From Phenylobacterium sp. (GTDB taxonomy: Bacteria; Pseudomonadota; Alphaproteobacteria; Caulobacterales; Caulobacteraceae): 64,000 nt of DNA. The position numbers were made by a program, and so were the translations under genes. The DNA is taken from assembly GCF_019636135.1 (NCBI RefSeq), contig NZ_JAHBYD010000020.1, positions 31,001 through 95,000 of the forward strand, written 5' to 3'. Below the pieces are notes generated by a model that was given only the letters and a program-made list of their open reading frames with translations, did not search any database and had not been told where the DNA came from. Shown here one piece after another: positions 1 to 9,178 of this stretch (its first letter is position 1; every line of letters begins with the position of its first letter).

Positions 1-1121
1 CGCATGGACGTCTGCTTGATCTCGTTGAGGCCTTCGTAGCTGGGGTCGCCCACCGGGTGGCGGGTGGCCAGCACGTCGAGCTGCATCAGGATGGCGGTGA
101 GCAGGTTGTTGAAGTCGTGCGCCACGCCCCCGGCGAGCTGGCCGATGGCCTGCATCTTCTGGCTCTGGGCGAGCTGCAGCTCGACCTGCTTCTGGTCGGA
201 GACGTCGACGAGGTAGGCCACCCAGCGGCCGCCGCCCTGCGACAGATAGAGGTGGGCGATGCGGGCCGGGTCGTGCGCCAGGCGCACCTCGAGCGGGGTG
301 TGGCCGTCGCGCGCCTGGTCGATGCGCAGACCCGCGTCCAGGCGGCTGGCGGCCTCGATCAGGCGGCCGAACACCTGGCCGGCCTCACCGCCCGGGGCGA
401 GCTGGGCCAGGGCCGGGTTGGCCTCGACGATCTTCGCCTCGAACGGGTCCTCGCCCTCCAGCAGGGCCGCGCCGAACGGCGAGGCGGCGGCGAAGGCGTC
501 CAGCACCTTGGGCGGCGGCGCCTTGGCGCCGGCGACGGCGTTCAGCACCTCCATCGCCGACGACGGGAGCGCCAGCGGGCCATTGCCCCGGCCGGTGAGG
601 CGCACGAGGAAGCGCCGCGGCCCGATCGGGGAGACCAGGGCGTCGTGCTCCTGCCCGCCGGTCTTCAGCGTCGCGCGGCCGAGTTCGCCCCGGCGGGCGG
701 CGGCGAGCGCGCCGAACAGGCTGGAGGCGGCCGCCCCGCTCTTGGGCAGGCGCGGGGCCGCGCCCATGGCCTCGCGCCAGGCCGGGTTGGTGGTGAGCAG
801 GCGGCCGTCGGGCGCGGCCACGGCCGCGGGCTCGTCCAGCGCCGACAGGAAGGTCTCGGCGCCGACCTCGGTCTCGACCGGCTCCTCGACCGTGCCGCGC
901 AGCACGAAGAGGCCCAGGCAGCAGACGCCGGCCAGGCCGAACAGCAGCAGCGATCCCGCCAGCGTCTCGGGCCCGCGGTTCACCAGCGGCGCGGCGGCGA
1001 ACGCCACGGCCAGCAGGAAGAACAGCACGGCCAGCGCGATCAGCGGGTCGGTCTTGCGGGTCCTGGTCGGCGGCTCGGCCATGGCGAGCGTCGGCGCCTC
1101 CGGCGAATCGATGATCTGCAT
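1..1121 (-). CDS. cckA: Hybrid sensor histidine kinase CckA, N-terminal part (runs off the left edge)
   Basis: Cell-cycle kinase that in Caulobacterales passes phosphate through ChpT to the master regulator CtrA. About 373 N-terminal codons are present; the remaining ATPase domain and the receiver domain lie outside the window. The protein begins [11 protein letters not shown], has two membrane segments (about residues 25-43 and 47-66), a PAS-like stretch, and the phosphotransfer box HDFNNLL with its His near residue 335, a box form typical of CckA. The usual length is about 690 residues. It lies directly downstream of fliQ-fliR-flhB, the arrangement known in Caulobacter. The ATG before the first membrane segment was taken as start; no strong Shine-Dalgarno (SD) sequence is visible. 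Confidence 0.9.
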   Translation of the reverse strand, partial: MQIIDSPEAPTLAMAEPPTRTRKTDPLIALAVLFFLLAVAFAAAPLVNRGPETLAGSLLLFGLAGVCCLGLFVLRGTVEEPVETEVGAETFLSALDEPAAVAAPDGRLLTTNPAWREAMGAAPRLPKSGAAASSLFGALAAARRGELGRATLKTGGQEHDALVSPIGPRRFLVRLTGRGNGPLALPSSAMEVLNAVAGAKAPPPKVLDAFAAASPFGAALLEGEDPFEAKIVEANPALAQLAPGGEAGQVFGRLIEAASRLDAGLRIDQARDGHTPLEVRLAHDPARIAHLYLSQGGGRWVAYLVDVSDQKQVELQLAQSQKMQAIGQLAGGVAHDFNNLLTAILMQLDVLATRHPVGDPSYEGLNEIKQTSM

Positions 1122-1135
1122 TCTGTCACAGGGCC

Positions 1136-1290
1136 TTGGGAACCACGAAAGACACGAAAATCACGAAGGCGCCCGGAGACCCCGCGCCAGCGGAGGCTCA
1201 GTCGTCTGGAACCACAGAAGACACGGAAAACACAGAAATCCGGCGGCTCCTTCTGTGTTTTCCGTGTCCTTCTGTGGTTCCTTGAATAGG
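1136..1290. repeat. ACGAA-type inverted repeat between cckA and flhB
   Basis: The run contains spaced CACGAA/ACACGAAA/TCACGAA words and then a long imperfect inverted repeat: arm 1 at 1208-1237 and arm 2 at 1251-1281 differ by one inserted base. The same word family recurs near 48545, 50905 and 60750. It could fold as a hairpin between the two genes. It does not encode a protein despite open frames. Confidence 0.75.
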
Positions 1291-1335
1291 ACGGTGCCGC
1301 TTCGCGGCCTTTTCGACGGGGCGCATCCTTCGCGG

Positions 1336-2415
1336 TCAATGGTGGGCGGGGCGGTTGCGGGCCGAGCCCATGATGAAGCCGATGATCCTGGCCACGGCCT
1401 CGAAGTGGGCGGGCGGGATCATCTCCTCGATCTCGACGGCGGCGTAGAGCGCGCGCGCGAGCGGCGGGTCCTCGATGACCGGCACGCCGGCCTCCTCGGC
1501 CACCGAGCGGATCTTGAGCGCCAGCGAGTCGAGGCCCTTGGCCACGCACACGGGCGCGGCGTGCTCGCCCTGTTCGTACTTCAGCGCCACGGCGTAGTGG
1601 GTCGGGTTCATGACCACCACCGTCGCCTCGGGCACCGCCTGCATCATGCGCCGCCGCGCGCGCTCGTGGCGGAGCTGCCGCTGGCGCGCCTTCACATGGG
1701 GGTCGCCCTCGGTCTGCTTGTAGTCCTCCTTCACCTCCTCCTTGGTCATGCGCATGCGGACCAGGAAGCGCCGGCGCTGCCAGAGGAAATCGGCGCCGGC
1801 GATGACCAGGGTGAAGGCCGCCACCGAGAACACCAGCCGCTTCAGGATGTCGAGGCAGTATGGCAGCATCGCCGCCGGATCGAGGGCCGAGAGCGAGGCG
1901 AACGTCTCGACCGCCGGCTTCAGCACCACCCAGCCGATGACCGCGATGGCGATCACCTTCACGATCGACTTCACGAACTGCATCAGCGCGTCGGGGCCGA
2001 ACATGCGCTGCAGGCCCTTGCGCGGGTCGATCTTGGAGAAGTCGGGCTTCAGCTTGTCGGGCGTGATGCGCAGGCCGCTCTGGACGAGGTTGGCGGCCAC
2101 GCCCGAGAGCGCGGTGGCCGCCATCACGAACAGGAGCGCAGGCGCGCCGGCCATCAGGGCGTACTTCAGCACCCGGACCCCGCCGCCGCCTTCCAGGATC
2201 ATCTGGTCGGGCCGGGCGATGAACGGCAGCAGTTGCGAGGCCATGTTGCGCGACAGCCAGCCGCCGCCGACCAGCACCACGGCGGACGCCGCCGACAGCG
2301 TCGCGAACGACGCCAGGTCCATGGTCTTGGCGCCGTCGCCCTTCTCCCGCGCCTGCTCGAGCTTTCGCGGGGTGGCTTCTTCTGTCTTGGACTCGCGATC
2401 GGGACCTTCACTCAT
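1336..2415 (-). CDS. flhB: Flagellar type III export protein FlhB
   Basis: Inner-membrane component of the flagellar export gate that switches substrate specificity from rod/hook to filament. The 359-residue length is normal. The N-terminus (SKTEEATPRKLEQAREKG) is the conserved cytoplasmic leader, followed by four membrane segments between about residues 30 and 210. The self-cleavage motif NPTH is present near residue 270, followed by the C-terminal FlhB domain. It is the last gene of a fliQ-fliR-flhB run on this strand, with an 85-bp gap after fliR, and is followed by cckA. Confidence 0.97.
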   Translation of the reverse strand: MSEGPDRESKTEEATPRKLEQAREKGDGAKTMDLASFATLSAASAVVLVGGGWLSRNMASQLLPFIARPDQMILEGGGGVRVLKYALMAGAPALLFVMAATALSGVAANLVQSGLRITPDKLKPDFSKIDPRKGLQRMFGPDALMQFVKSIVKVIAIAVIGWVVLKPAVETFASLSALDPAAMLPYCLDILKRLVFSVAAFTLVIAGADFLWQRRRFLVRMRMTKEEVKEDYKQTEGDPHVKARQRQLRHERARRRMMQAVPEATVVVMNPTHYAVALKYEQGEHAAPVCVAKGLDSLALKIRSVAEEAGVPVIEDPPLARALYAAVEIEEMIPPAHFEAVARIIGFIMGSARNRPAHH

Positions 2416-2500
2416 CCTGCTTCGCTCCTGGCGGAGCTTCGCAGGACAGGTCCTGCTTCAGAGCGGGGGCGAAGCCCTGCGAAGCCTTGGCGAAGCAGGG

Positions 2501-3262
2501 TCATCGCGGCGCGAACGTCCCGATGAGGTCACGATAGCGGTCCACCCAGATCATCCCGATCGTCCCCAGGCTGAGGGCGAAGATCGACAGGCCCAGCATC
2601 ACGCTGAGCGGGGCGGCGACGAAGAACACCTGGAACTGCGGCATCACCCGCCCGACGAGGCCCGTGGCGATGTTGAAGACCAGCGAGAAGACCACCACCG
2701 GAGCCGCCAGTTGCAGGCCCAGCGCAAACGACCTGCCCATGGTCTGGATGGCGAGCTGGCCCGCGTCCGCCACGGGCACGGCGCGCGAGAACGGGAAGAG
2801 CTCGAAGCTGCTCACCAGCGCGTTCAGGAAGAGCTGGTGCAGGTCGGTCGCGAAGATGAGGGTCATGCCGATCAGCCCCAGGAAGGTGCCGAGCGTGGCG
2901 GAGGGCTGGGCCTGCGTCGGGTTGGCGGTCTGGGCGAACGACAGCGTGGTCTGCAGCGAGACGATTTCGCCGGCCGTCGCCAGCGAGCTCATGAAGAGGC
3001 GCAGGACCGCGCCGATCAGGAGGCCGATGAAGAGCTCCTTGATCACCGCGCCGGCGAGGCCGGCGGCGTCGGCCGGGATCGCCGGGACGCCGCGGACGAC
3101 CACGGGGAACAGCATCAGCGTCAGCGCCAGCGCGAACGACAGCCGGATGCGCGGCGGGATGAACGCCTCGCCGAAGCCCGGCAGCAGCATGACGATGGCG
3201 CCCAGCCGCGCGAAGACGAGGCCGGCGGCGAAGACCTGCTGGGCGGTGGCGTAGCTCTCCAT
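2501..3262 (-). CDS. fliR: Flagellar biosynthesis protein FliR
   Basis: Integral membrane subunit of the flagellar type III export gate, which assembles with FliP and FliQ. At 253 residues it has the usual length and about six hydrophobic segments. The start (MESYATAQQVFAAGLVFARL) and the PGFGE and PPRIR stretches near residues 28-40 match the family. It is 12 bp downstream of fliQ, so the genes are probably co-transcribed. Confidence 0.96.
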   Translation of the reverse strand: MESYATAQQVFAAGLVFARLGAIVMLLPGFGEAFIPPRIRLSFALALTLMLFPVVVRGVPAIPADAAGLAGAVIKELFIGLLIGAVLRLFMSSLATAGEIVSLQTTLSFAQTANPTQAQPSATLGTFLGLIGMTLIFATDLHQLFLNALVSSFELFPFSRAVPVADAGQLAIQTMGRSFALGLQLAAPVVVFSLVFNIATGLVGRVMPQFQVFFVAAPLSVMLGLSIFALSLGTIGMIWVDRYRDLIGTFAPR

Positions 3263-3274
3263 CGCCCCGGCGCC

Positions 3275-3538
3275 CTACATGCCTGCGATGCGGGCCGCGA
3301 TGTTGCGCATGAAGCCGCTCATCAGCGCGCCCATCAGCGGCAGGAAGAGCAGCAGCGAGACGAAGATCGCCACGATCTTCGGGGCGTAGACCAGCGTCTG
3401 CTCCTGAATCTGGGTCAGCGCCTGCAGGAGGCCGATGCCCACGCCCACGATCAGCCCGACGATCAGGACCGGCGCGCTGAGCTGGATCGTCAGCCAGATG
3501 GCGTCGCGCCCGACGTCCAGAACCTCGGCGCCATTCAT
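3275..3538 (-). CDS. fliQ: Flagellar biosynthesis protein FliQ
   Basis: Small export-gate membrane protein (87 residues, normal length) with two membrane helices at about residues 15-38 and 50-75. It is the first gene of the fliQ-fliR-flhB operon. Possible CtrA-binding words lie about 65-95 bp upstream, consistent with the class II flagellar control known for this operon in Caulobacter. Confidence 0.96.
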   Translation of the reverse strand: MNGAEVLDVGRDAIWLTIQLSAPVLIVGLIVGVGIGLLQALTQIQEQTLVYAPKIVAIFVSLLLFLPLMGALMSGFMRNIAARIAGM

Positions 3539-3603
3539 GCGGAAACCCTCATACGGAAAGAGGCGGCCACCCGCGCCGCCCGTCCCGCCGAATATCGCCC
3601 GTC

Positions 3604-3633
3604 ATGGTTAACGAAAGGCCAAGGACCGTTAAC
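3604..3633 (-). promoter_or_regulatory. Candidate CtrA-binding words upstream of fliQ
   Basis: On the minus strand TTAACCAT occurs at 3611-3604 and a second GTTAAC at 3633-3628. TTAACCAT is a recognised CtrA half-site form in Caulobacter flagellar promoters. The two TTAA words are further apart than the classical seven-base spacing, so this could be a half-site promoter. The binding assignment is inference. Confidence 0.45.
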
Positions 3634-3701
3634 GAACGCGGAGTCGTCCCCGGCGGTCGGCGTCCCGGCGATCGGCGCCTTGGGTCGCACGGGCCGCGAG
3701 C

Positions 3702-5039
3702 CTACTTCGCCCGCGGCTCCTTCGCGAGACGGCTCATGAGCAGGGCCGCGCGCTTGGCCTGGATGTCGAGGCTCCTGAGGTCGGCGGTCTCGCCCGGCGC
3801 GTGGCTGCCCTCGCCGGCCATGCCCAGGCCGACCAGGCCGTCGATGAAGGCGACGAAGGAGATGTCGCCCGCGCCGCGGTTGGCGGGGTCGCCGGCGGGC
3901 ATCTCGGGCAGGCCCAGGCTGGCGTTCACCGCGTTCAGCCTGGCGAGCAGCGCCCTGTTGCCATCGGTCGGCGCCATGGGCGGATAGCCGTCGTCGGAGA
4001 AGGCGAGCCTGGCCTCGGTCCTGTCGAGATGGCGCGCCACGATGGCCTGCATGCGCTCGCGCACACGGGCCTCCTGCTCGGGCGAGAGCGTGCGGATGTC
4101 GCCGCGGGCGATGGCGGTCGAGGCGATGACGTTGGGCTTGCCGGCGGCGGTCCCGCCGGTGTCGTCGCCGTTCAGCTCGGCCTGCGAGCCGCCCAGGATC
4201 AGGCCCACGTTGTAGGTGAGGTTCGGCTCGGGCAGCTCGCGGCGGAACTCGTCGAGGATGCGGGCGAGCTCGTAGATGGCGCCACAGCCCGCGTCGCCGC
4301 GGCAGACGCCCGACGAGTGGCCGGACCGGGCGCCGGCGTGGAGGGTCCAGGACGTGGAGGAGCGGCGCGCGATGGAGCCGATATCCTTGCCGCCGCTGCG
4401 CGAAAGGCCTTCGAAATCAAGCGCGACGTCGCTCTTCCTCGCGGCCTCGACAAGGTCCGCGCGCACCACCGACAGCGGCGCGCCGGGCTTCTCCTCGTCG
4501 CCGGTCAGGACCACGGTGATGTCGGCGTCCTTCAGCGTGCCGGCCGCCTGCATGGCGCGCAGCGCGGCCACGATGATCACGTCGCCGCCCTTCATGTCGC
4601 CGACGCCGGGGCCTTCGGCGATGTCGCCCTCGACCTTCCAGCCCAGGAAGCCGCTGTCGGGCTCGAAGACGGTGTCGAGGTGGCCGATCAGCAGCATCCG
4701 CTTGCCGCGACCGTCGCCCTTGTGGGTGGCCACGAGGTGGCCGGCGCGGCCGGCATGGGCCATCGGGATCCAGCGGACCGTGAAGCCCAGTTGCTCGAAC
4801 TCGGGGCGCAGCATGGCGCCCACGCGCTCCACGCCCGCGAGGTTCATGGTGCCGGAATTCACGCGCACCAGCTCTTCGAGGAGCTTGAGATTGCGGCCGC
4901 GGTCGGCGTCGATGGCGGCGACCATCTTCGCTTCGGCGGGCGTGAGCCTGGGCGCGCCCCAGGCCTGCGAGGTCAGGGCGGGTTGAGCGGCGAGGCACGC
5001 CGCCACAAGGGCGGCGGCGGGGAATGCGCGATCGGGCAT
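3702..5039 (-). CDS. M20 family metallopeptidase (glutamate carboxypeptidase-like), exported
   Basis: A zinc exopeptidase of the M20/CPG2 type that removes C-terminal residues (often glutamate) from small substrates; the substrate here is not known. An N-terminal signal peptide of about 28 residues (FPAAALVAACLAAQPA) predicts a periplasmic location. The metal-site motif GHLDTVF and the catalytic-Glu motif TGDEEKPG are present, and a dimerisation-domain insert (about residues 215-330) separates the two halves. The length of 445 residues fits the family. An XRE regulator gene ends 10 bp upstream on the same strand. Confidence 0.88.
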   Translation of the reverse strand: MPDRAFPAAALVAACLAAQPALTSQAWGAPRLTPAEAKMVAAIDADRGRNLKLLEELVRVNSGTMNLAGVERVGAMLRPEFEQLGFTVRWIPMAHAGRAGHLVATHKGDGRGKRMLLIGHLDTVFEPDSGFLGWKVEGDIAEGPGVGDMKGGDVIIVAALRAMQAAGTLKDADITVVLTGDEEKPGAPLSVVRADLVEAARKSDVALDFEGLSRSGGKDIGSIARRSSTSWTLHAGARSGHSSGVCRGDAGCGAIYELARILDEFRRELPEPNLTYNVGLILGGSQAELNGDDTGGTAAGKPNVIASTAIARGDIRTLSPEQEARVRERMQAIVARHLDRTEARLAFSDDGYPPMAPTDGNRALLARLNAVNASLGLPEMPAGDPANRGAGDISFVAFIDGLVGLGMAGEGSHAPGETADLRSLDIQAKRAALLMSRLAKEPRAK

Positions 5040-5048
5040 TCCTTCCTT

Positions 5049-5435
5049 TTAGCCCGGCTGGCTCCGCAGGCTACGGACGAATTCCACCAGGGCGGACCGC
5101 GAGACGCCCTTAGGGAGTCCCGCGTACGCCTTGAGCAGCTCCAGCGCACCGGGCTCCGCAAGCAGGGCCGCGACCTCGTCGACGGCGCCGCTGTTGACCG
5201 AGGCTTCCCCGAACATCTCGGCCACCGGCACGCCCAGGGTCTTGGCGATCCGCGTGAGCATGGAGGCGCTGACGCGGTTGGCCCCGCGTTCGTACTTCTG
5301 GATCTGCTGGAAGGTCACGCCGGCCGCTTCGGCCAGCGCCTGTTGCGAAAGCCCACGCACCTTGCGGAGGAGCCGAATCCGCGCGCCGACGGCGACGTCG
5401 ACAGGGTCAGCGGCCGCTTCGGATTTGTTGGCCAT
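5049..5435 (-). CDS. XRE-family helix-turn-helix regulator
   Basis: A 128-residue DNA-binding protein. A Cro/CI-type helix-turn-helix spans about residues 17-72 ([20 protein letters not shown], then a recognition helix containing [10 protein letters not shown]). The remaining C-terminus has no enzymatic motif. This layout is common among small Caulobacterales regulators related to SinR-like proteins. The ATG at 5435 ([11 protein letters not shown]) was preferred to the longer in-frame upstream stretch, which looks non-coding. Target genes are unknown; it lies between a small unknown gene and the M20 peptidase gene. Confidence 0.85.
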   Translation of the reverse strand: MANKSEAAADPVDVAVGARIRLLRKVRGLSQQALAEAAGVTFQQIQKYERGANRVSASMLTRIAKTLGVPVAEMFGEASVNSGAVDEVAALLAEPGALELLKAYAGLPKGVSRSALVEFVRSLRSQPG

Positions 5436-5469
5436 GGATTCTTCGGGTCTCCTGTGGGGGGCTTGAGCT

Positions 5470-5694
5470 CTACCGCGCCCGGCTGGCCGCATCGTTGGCG
5501 GGCGGCGCCAGGTCTTCTTGCGGAGCGGGGTTGTCGGAAATGAAGTAGCAGGCTTCGGCGACCGCGATGCCCACGGCCCGCCGAAGCGGGCCGAACGCCG
5601 GCGCATCGCGCTCGAGTTGGATCAGCTCTTCTTCGTAGGGCATCAGCATCTCCATGAGATTTTGAGCGAGACGCTTGCCGTGCTCCGAATCCAT
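5470..5694 (-). CDS. Small hypothetical protein
   Basis: A 74-residue protein beginning [20 protein letters not shown], rich in acidic and hydrophobic residues, with no recognised domain. The ATG at 5694 is preceded by a GGGGG ribosome-binding stretch at close spacing, which supports this start over a longer reading. It lies upstream of the XRE gene on the same strand and may share its transcript. Function unknown. Confidence 0.6.
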   Translation of the reverse strand: MDSEHGKRLAQNLMEMLMPYEEELIQLERDAPAFGPLRRAVGIAVAEACYFISDNPAPQEDLAPPANDAASRAR

Positions 5695-6168
5695 GGGGCC
5701 CCCTTTTGTCGGAACCTCGACCATCGAATAGGCGAATGCAAGCAACCCCAACGAGCGGTTCGATGAGAAGCGCCCGTGCGTCGCAAGGGTCGGGGAACTC
5801 CCGGTCCCAGAATGGGTTAGCCGCCTCCGACGGGGCAGGCACGCCGACATCAAGGGCCGCGGTCAGCCTGCGACATCGCCGATTTCGACGATGCGCTGCG
5901 GCAGATCGCGTAGCGAGTTCCGCGGACGCCGCCCGACGGCACCGCTCCGCCCGAGGGGCCCCGCCCGCAATGTCGGCGAAAAAAACGCCGCGCCCGGGGG
6001 CGCGGCGAGTTCATAGGGAGGAAACGCCCAAAAGGGCGTTACCTTTGTGCGCCTTTGCTGCACTGCACGCAAGCCCTGATTTCGTATGGGAGTGAATTTC
6101 TTCGGGACCGGCGCATGCCCTGTGGTTACGAGGGGTTAGCGTCATCGAACGGTCATGTTGCACTGCCG
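5695..6168. other. Intergenic region without a protein gene
   Basis: About 470 bp between the small hypothetical gene and the TetR gene. Apart from the candidate small RNA and terminator near 5979-6100, I see no supported coding sequence. Confidence 0.6.
5979..6100 (-). ncRNA. Candidate small RNA ending in a strong rho-independent terminator
   Basis: Read on the minus strand, this stretch has a hairpin built on AACGCCC/GGGCGTT (6022-6040), a single-stranded C-rich TTTCCTCCCTA segment (about 6012-6022), and a GC-only hairpin (5986-6007) followed by seven T. CU-rich loops before a terminator are typical of trans-acting alphaproteobacterial sRNAs. No convincing reading frame crosses it. The 5' end is not defined; TGCAGTGCAGCA words near 6058-6070 may belong to the promoter or to a regulator site. 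Confidence 0.45.
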
Positions 6169-6864
6169 TTATGGCGCGCGCCGGCGGACGATCTCGAAGA
6201 GGCCCGCCGCGCACCACGCGTAGAGGCGGTCGCGAACGGCCTGCAGGTCGGTGGACCGGCAGAGGCCGTCCGAGAGCTGGTCGATGCGGCCGGTCTCGGA
6301 AAGGGTGAGCATCATCGCGCCCGTCAGGAACTGGTAGCCCCAGTAGAGGTCGCGCTCCTCCGCATCCGGGCAGGCGGCCTTCAGCGTGCCGATCAACTGG
6401 TGGACCACGGGATCGAAGAACCGATGCATGGTCTCGCCGCCCCAGGCCGGGGTGTTGTTCACGAGGGCCACGAGCCGGAAGTAGTTCTTCCAGCCCGCGT
6501 CGTTGGTGAGCGACAGTTCGACCAGCGGGTCGATGAAGGCCTCGATCACGCCCTCCGGCGTCATGGCGCCGGCATGGCCCGTCTCGTAGGCGCGCAGGGC
6601 GCGGACGCGGATGTCGTTCAGGACGTCGGCGCGCCGGGCGAAGACGCTGTCGAACAACTCGCGCTTGGCGCCGAAGTAGTAGTGGATCAGCGCCGTGTCG
6701 ACGCCGGCCTCCGAGGCGACCTGGCGCACGGTGACGCCATAGAAGCCGTGGCGCGAGAAGAGGCCCTCGGCGGCGTCGAGGATGGCCTCGCGAAGATCGG
6801 GCCCCTGCCCCTTCGGGCGGCGGCCGCGCAACGCTCCACCCTTCCGTCCGTCCGTCCGCGCCAT
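6169..6864 (-). CDS. TetR/AcrR-family transcriptional regulator
   Basis: A 231-residue repressor-type regulator. The TetR helix-turn-helix lies at about residues 25-70, with the signature VRQVASEAGV followed by IHYYFGAKREL. The C-terminal ligand-binding half (about 85-230) is of the TetR_C type seen in proteins controlling fatty-acid or xenobiotic genes. The ATG at 6864 (MARTDGRKGG) has an AGGG upstream and was preferred to a slightly longer in-frame start. The next gene upstream on the strand encodes a nitronate monooxygenase-like enzyme that it may control (inference). Confidence 0.88.
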   Translation of the reverse strand: MARTDGRKGGALRGRRPKGQGPDLREAILDAAEGLFSRHGFYGVTVRQVASEAGVDTALIHYYFGAKRELFDSVFARRADVLNDIRVRALRAYETGHAGAMTPEGVIEAFIDPLVELSLTNDAGWKNYFRLVALVNNTPAWGGETMHRFFDPVVHQLIGTLKAACPDAEERDLYWGYQFLTGAMMLTLSETGRIDQLSDGLCRSTDLQAVRDRLYAWCAAGLFEIVRRRAP

Positions 6865-6913
6865 GGCCCTGGCTAGCACGCCAGGGCCGCGGCGGCGACG
6901 GCGGCCCGTGGCG

Positions 6914-7900
6914 TCAGGCCGGCGCGCCGAGGCGCTGGGCGTTCTTCGCCAGGACGTCCTCGGCCTGGCGCATGATGGCGGCCACCATGTCCTTGCAGGT
7001 CGGGATGTCGTGGATCAGGCCCTGGGCCTGCCCGACGGTCCAGATGCCGCCGTCGGTGTCGCCCTCGCCCAGCACGTTCTTGCGGCCGCGGACGCCGGCC
7101 ACCAGGTGGCGCACGTCGTCGATCGTCTTGGTCGGGTCCTGCTGGATCTTCACGACCTCTTCCGAGATCGCGTTGCGGGCCACGCGGCTGGTGTTGCGGA
7201 GTGTGCGGTTGGTGAGCAGCGTGTCGCGCTCGGTGTTCTCGACGATCTTCCGCTTCACGTTGTCGTGGATGGCGCACTCCTGGGTGGCCATGAAGCGCGT
7301 GCCCATGTTGACGCCGTCGGCGCCCAGCGCGAGCGCCGCAGCGAGGCTGCGGCCGTCGGCCATGCCGCCCGAGGCGATCACCGGCACCGGGGCCACCGCG
7401 TCCACCGTCGCCGGCAGCAGCACGATCAGGCCGATGTCGTCCTCGCCGGGGTGGCCGGCGCACTCGAAGCCGTCGATCGAGATCACGTCGCAGCCGTACT
7501 TCACCGCCGAGACGGAGTGGCGGACGGATGTGCATTTGTGGATCACCTTCACGCCCGCCTCCTTGAAGGCCGGCAGGTGGTCGACCGGCGCGCGGCCGGC
7601 GGTCTCGACGATCTTGATGCCGCTCTCGATGATCGCCTGGCGGTACTCGTCGTAGGGGATCGGGTTCAGGGACGGCAGCAGGGTGAGGTTCACGCCGAAC
7701 GGCTTGTCGGTGAGGTCCTTGCAGCGCTTGATCTCGGCGTGCAGTTCCTCGGCCGACTGGCTGTGGTGGGCGGTGATGAAGCCCAGGGCCCCGGCGTTGG
7801 CCACCGCGGCCACCAGCGGCGCGTAGCCCACCCCGGTCATGCCGCCCATGACGAGCGGGGTTTCGATGCCGAACATCTCGGTCAGGCGCGTCTTGATCAT
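6914..7900 (-). CDS. NAD(P)H-dependent flavin oxidoreductase, nitronate monooxygenase-like
   Basis: An FMN-binding TIM-barrel enzyme of the NMO/2-nitropropane dioxygenase family, which oxidises alkyl nitronates or acts as a quinone or enoyl reductase; the exact substrate cannot be read from sequence. At 328 residues it is normal. The N-terminal PLVMGGMTGV, the central ISIDGFECAGHPGEDD with the catalytic-type His, and the phosphate-binding PVIASGGMADGR and ADGVNMGTRF motifs are all visible. The ATG at 7900 has a GGGAG upstream. A frame fusing it to the next gene is not real. Confidence 0.9.
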   Translation of the reverse strand: MIKTRLTEMFGIETPLVMGGMTGVGYAPLVAAVANAGALGFITAHHSQSAEELHAEIKRCKDLTDKPFGVNLTLLPSLNPIPYDEYRQAIIESGIKIVETAGRAPVDHLPAFKEAGVKVIHKCTSVRHSVSAVKYGCDVISIDGFECAGHPGEDDIGLIVLLPATVDAVAPVPVIASGGMADGRSLAAALALGADGVNMGTRFMATQECAIHDNVKRKIVENTERDTLLTNRTLRNTSRVARNAISEEVVKIQQDPTKTIDDVRHLVAGVRGRKNVLGEGDTDGGIWTVGQAQGLIHDIPTCKDMVAAIMRQAEDVLAKNAQRLGAPA

Positions 7901-8025
7901 GCGTTTTCTCCCGTTCGCCGCCTCTTTGGCGCGCTCAGTCAAACGCACGTTAGACTCCGCGGCGCAGGCTGCAAAGGTGACGCAGGGGGACCGGCCGGAC
8001 GCAGGCGTCCGGCGACGCCCGGGCC

Positions 8026-9042
8026 TCAGCCCATCGGGTAGAGGATCGCCCTGGTCACGGCGTCGATGGCCTGCATCACCTCGTCGCTCAACACCAGGTC
8101 GCGGGCGGCGAAGATATCGGCCAACTGGTGTTCGGCCGAGACCCCGACGATGGTCGAGGCGACGAAGTCGTGCTGCTTGCTCCAGGCGGTGGCGAGGGTC
8201 GCCGGCGCCATGCCGGCCTCCTTCGCGATGGCCGCGAAGCGGGCGGTCGAGGCCAGGGACTTCTCGTTGACGAAGCGGTTGGCCATGGCCGCCTGGCGAC
8301 CGCCCAGTTCGAGATAGCGGGAGAAGCGCGCGCCTTCGGGGCGGGCGCCGTCGTTGTACTTGCCGGAAAGCACGCCGCCGGCCAGCGGCGAGTACGGGAT
8401 GAGGCTGACGCCTTCGTGGCGGCAGGCGGCGGCCAGCTCGTCCTCGAAGCGGCGGTTGTTGAGGCTGAAGTTGTTCTGGATCGTCTGGTAACGGGCCGCG
8501 CCCAGGCGCTCGGAGGCCGCCAAGCTCTTCATCAGGCCCCAGGTGGTCTCGTTGCTGCAGCCGACGATGCGCACCTTCCCCGCCCGGATCAGTTCGTCCA
8601 GCGTCTCCATGGTCTCGTCGTAGGACGCCCCGTGGTCGGGCCAGTGGGTCTGGTAGAGGTCGACGTAGTCGACGCCCAGGCGCTTCAGGCTGGCTTCCAG
8701 GGCGCGGGTGATGTTGTGCCGGTCCAGCGCCGTCATGCCGGCCCGCTGCGAGCCTTTGATCCAGCCGTGGCTGGGCCCGCAGACCTTGGTGGCCAGGATG
8801 ATCGCGTCGCGGTCCTTGGTCTTCAGCCAGCGCCCGACGATCTCCTCGCACACCCCAGCCCACTTGGTGTCCGGCGGCACCGGGTAGTTCTCGGCGGTGT
8901 CGTAGAAGTTGATCCCGGCGTCGAAGGACTGGTCGAGGATGCGGTGCGCCGTGGCCTCGTCCACCTGCGACCCGAAGGTCATGGTGCCCATGCAGATGTC
9001 GGAGACCACGATGGCGCTGCGGCCCAGACGACGGTTGCCCAT
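8026..9042 (-). CDS. Aldo/keto reductase
   Basis: A 338-residue NADPH-dependent (beta/alpha)8 oxidoreductase of the AKR superfamily. The N-terminus MGNRRLGRSAIVVSDICMGT is typical. The catalytic tetrad surroundings DAGINFYDTAENY (Asp/Tyr), ILATKV (Lys) and YQTHWPD (His) are all present, and the C-terminal cofactor region follows. It is close to the Tas/YghZ-type AKRs; the natural substrate is unknown. It lies about 125 bp upstream of the flavin oxidoreductase on the same strand. Confidence 0.93.
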   Translation of the reverse strand: MGNRRLGRSAIVVSDICMGTMTFGSQVDEATAHRILDQSFDAGINFYDTAENYPVPPDTKWAGVCEEIVGRWLKTKDRDAIILATKVCGPSHGWIKGSQRAGMTALDRHNITRALEASLKRLGVDYVDLYQTHWPDHGASYDETMETLDELIRAGKVRIVGCSNETTWGLMKSLAASERLGAARYQTIQNNFSLNNRRFEDELAAACRHEGVSLIPYSPLAGGVLSGKYNDGARPEGARFSRYLELGGRQAAMANRFVNEKSLASTARFAAIAKEAGMAPATLATAWSKQHDFVASTIVGVSAEHQLADIFAARDLVLSDEVMQAIDAVTRAILYPMG

Positions 9043-9178
9043 GAACGACTCTCGGATGACGGGAAGGCGCGCAGCGGCGCGTGTCCCGCGGTTCTGGCAC
9101 AGTCACGCCTGGAGGGGAACGGCCCCGCGCCGAACGAAAGAGGCCGGGGGAGAACCCCGGCCCTTCGACACCTGGCGA

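Noticed and set aside
57..2526. Plus-strand open frames of 410 and 755 codons
   Set aside because: They lie opposite cckA and flhB, which have clear motifs and synteny; composition is that of shadow frames.
6058..6075. PhaR-type operator (TGCAGTGCAGCA) for a phasin gene
   Set aside because: The word is suggestive but no phasin or polyhydroxybutyrate gene is adjacent.
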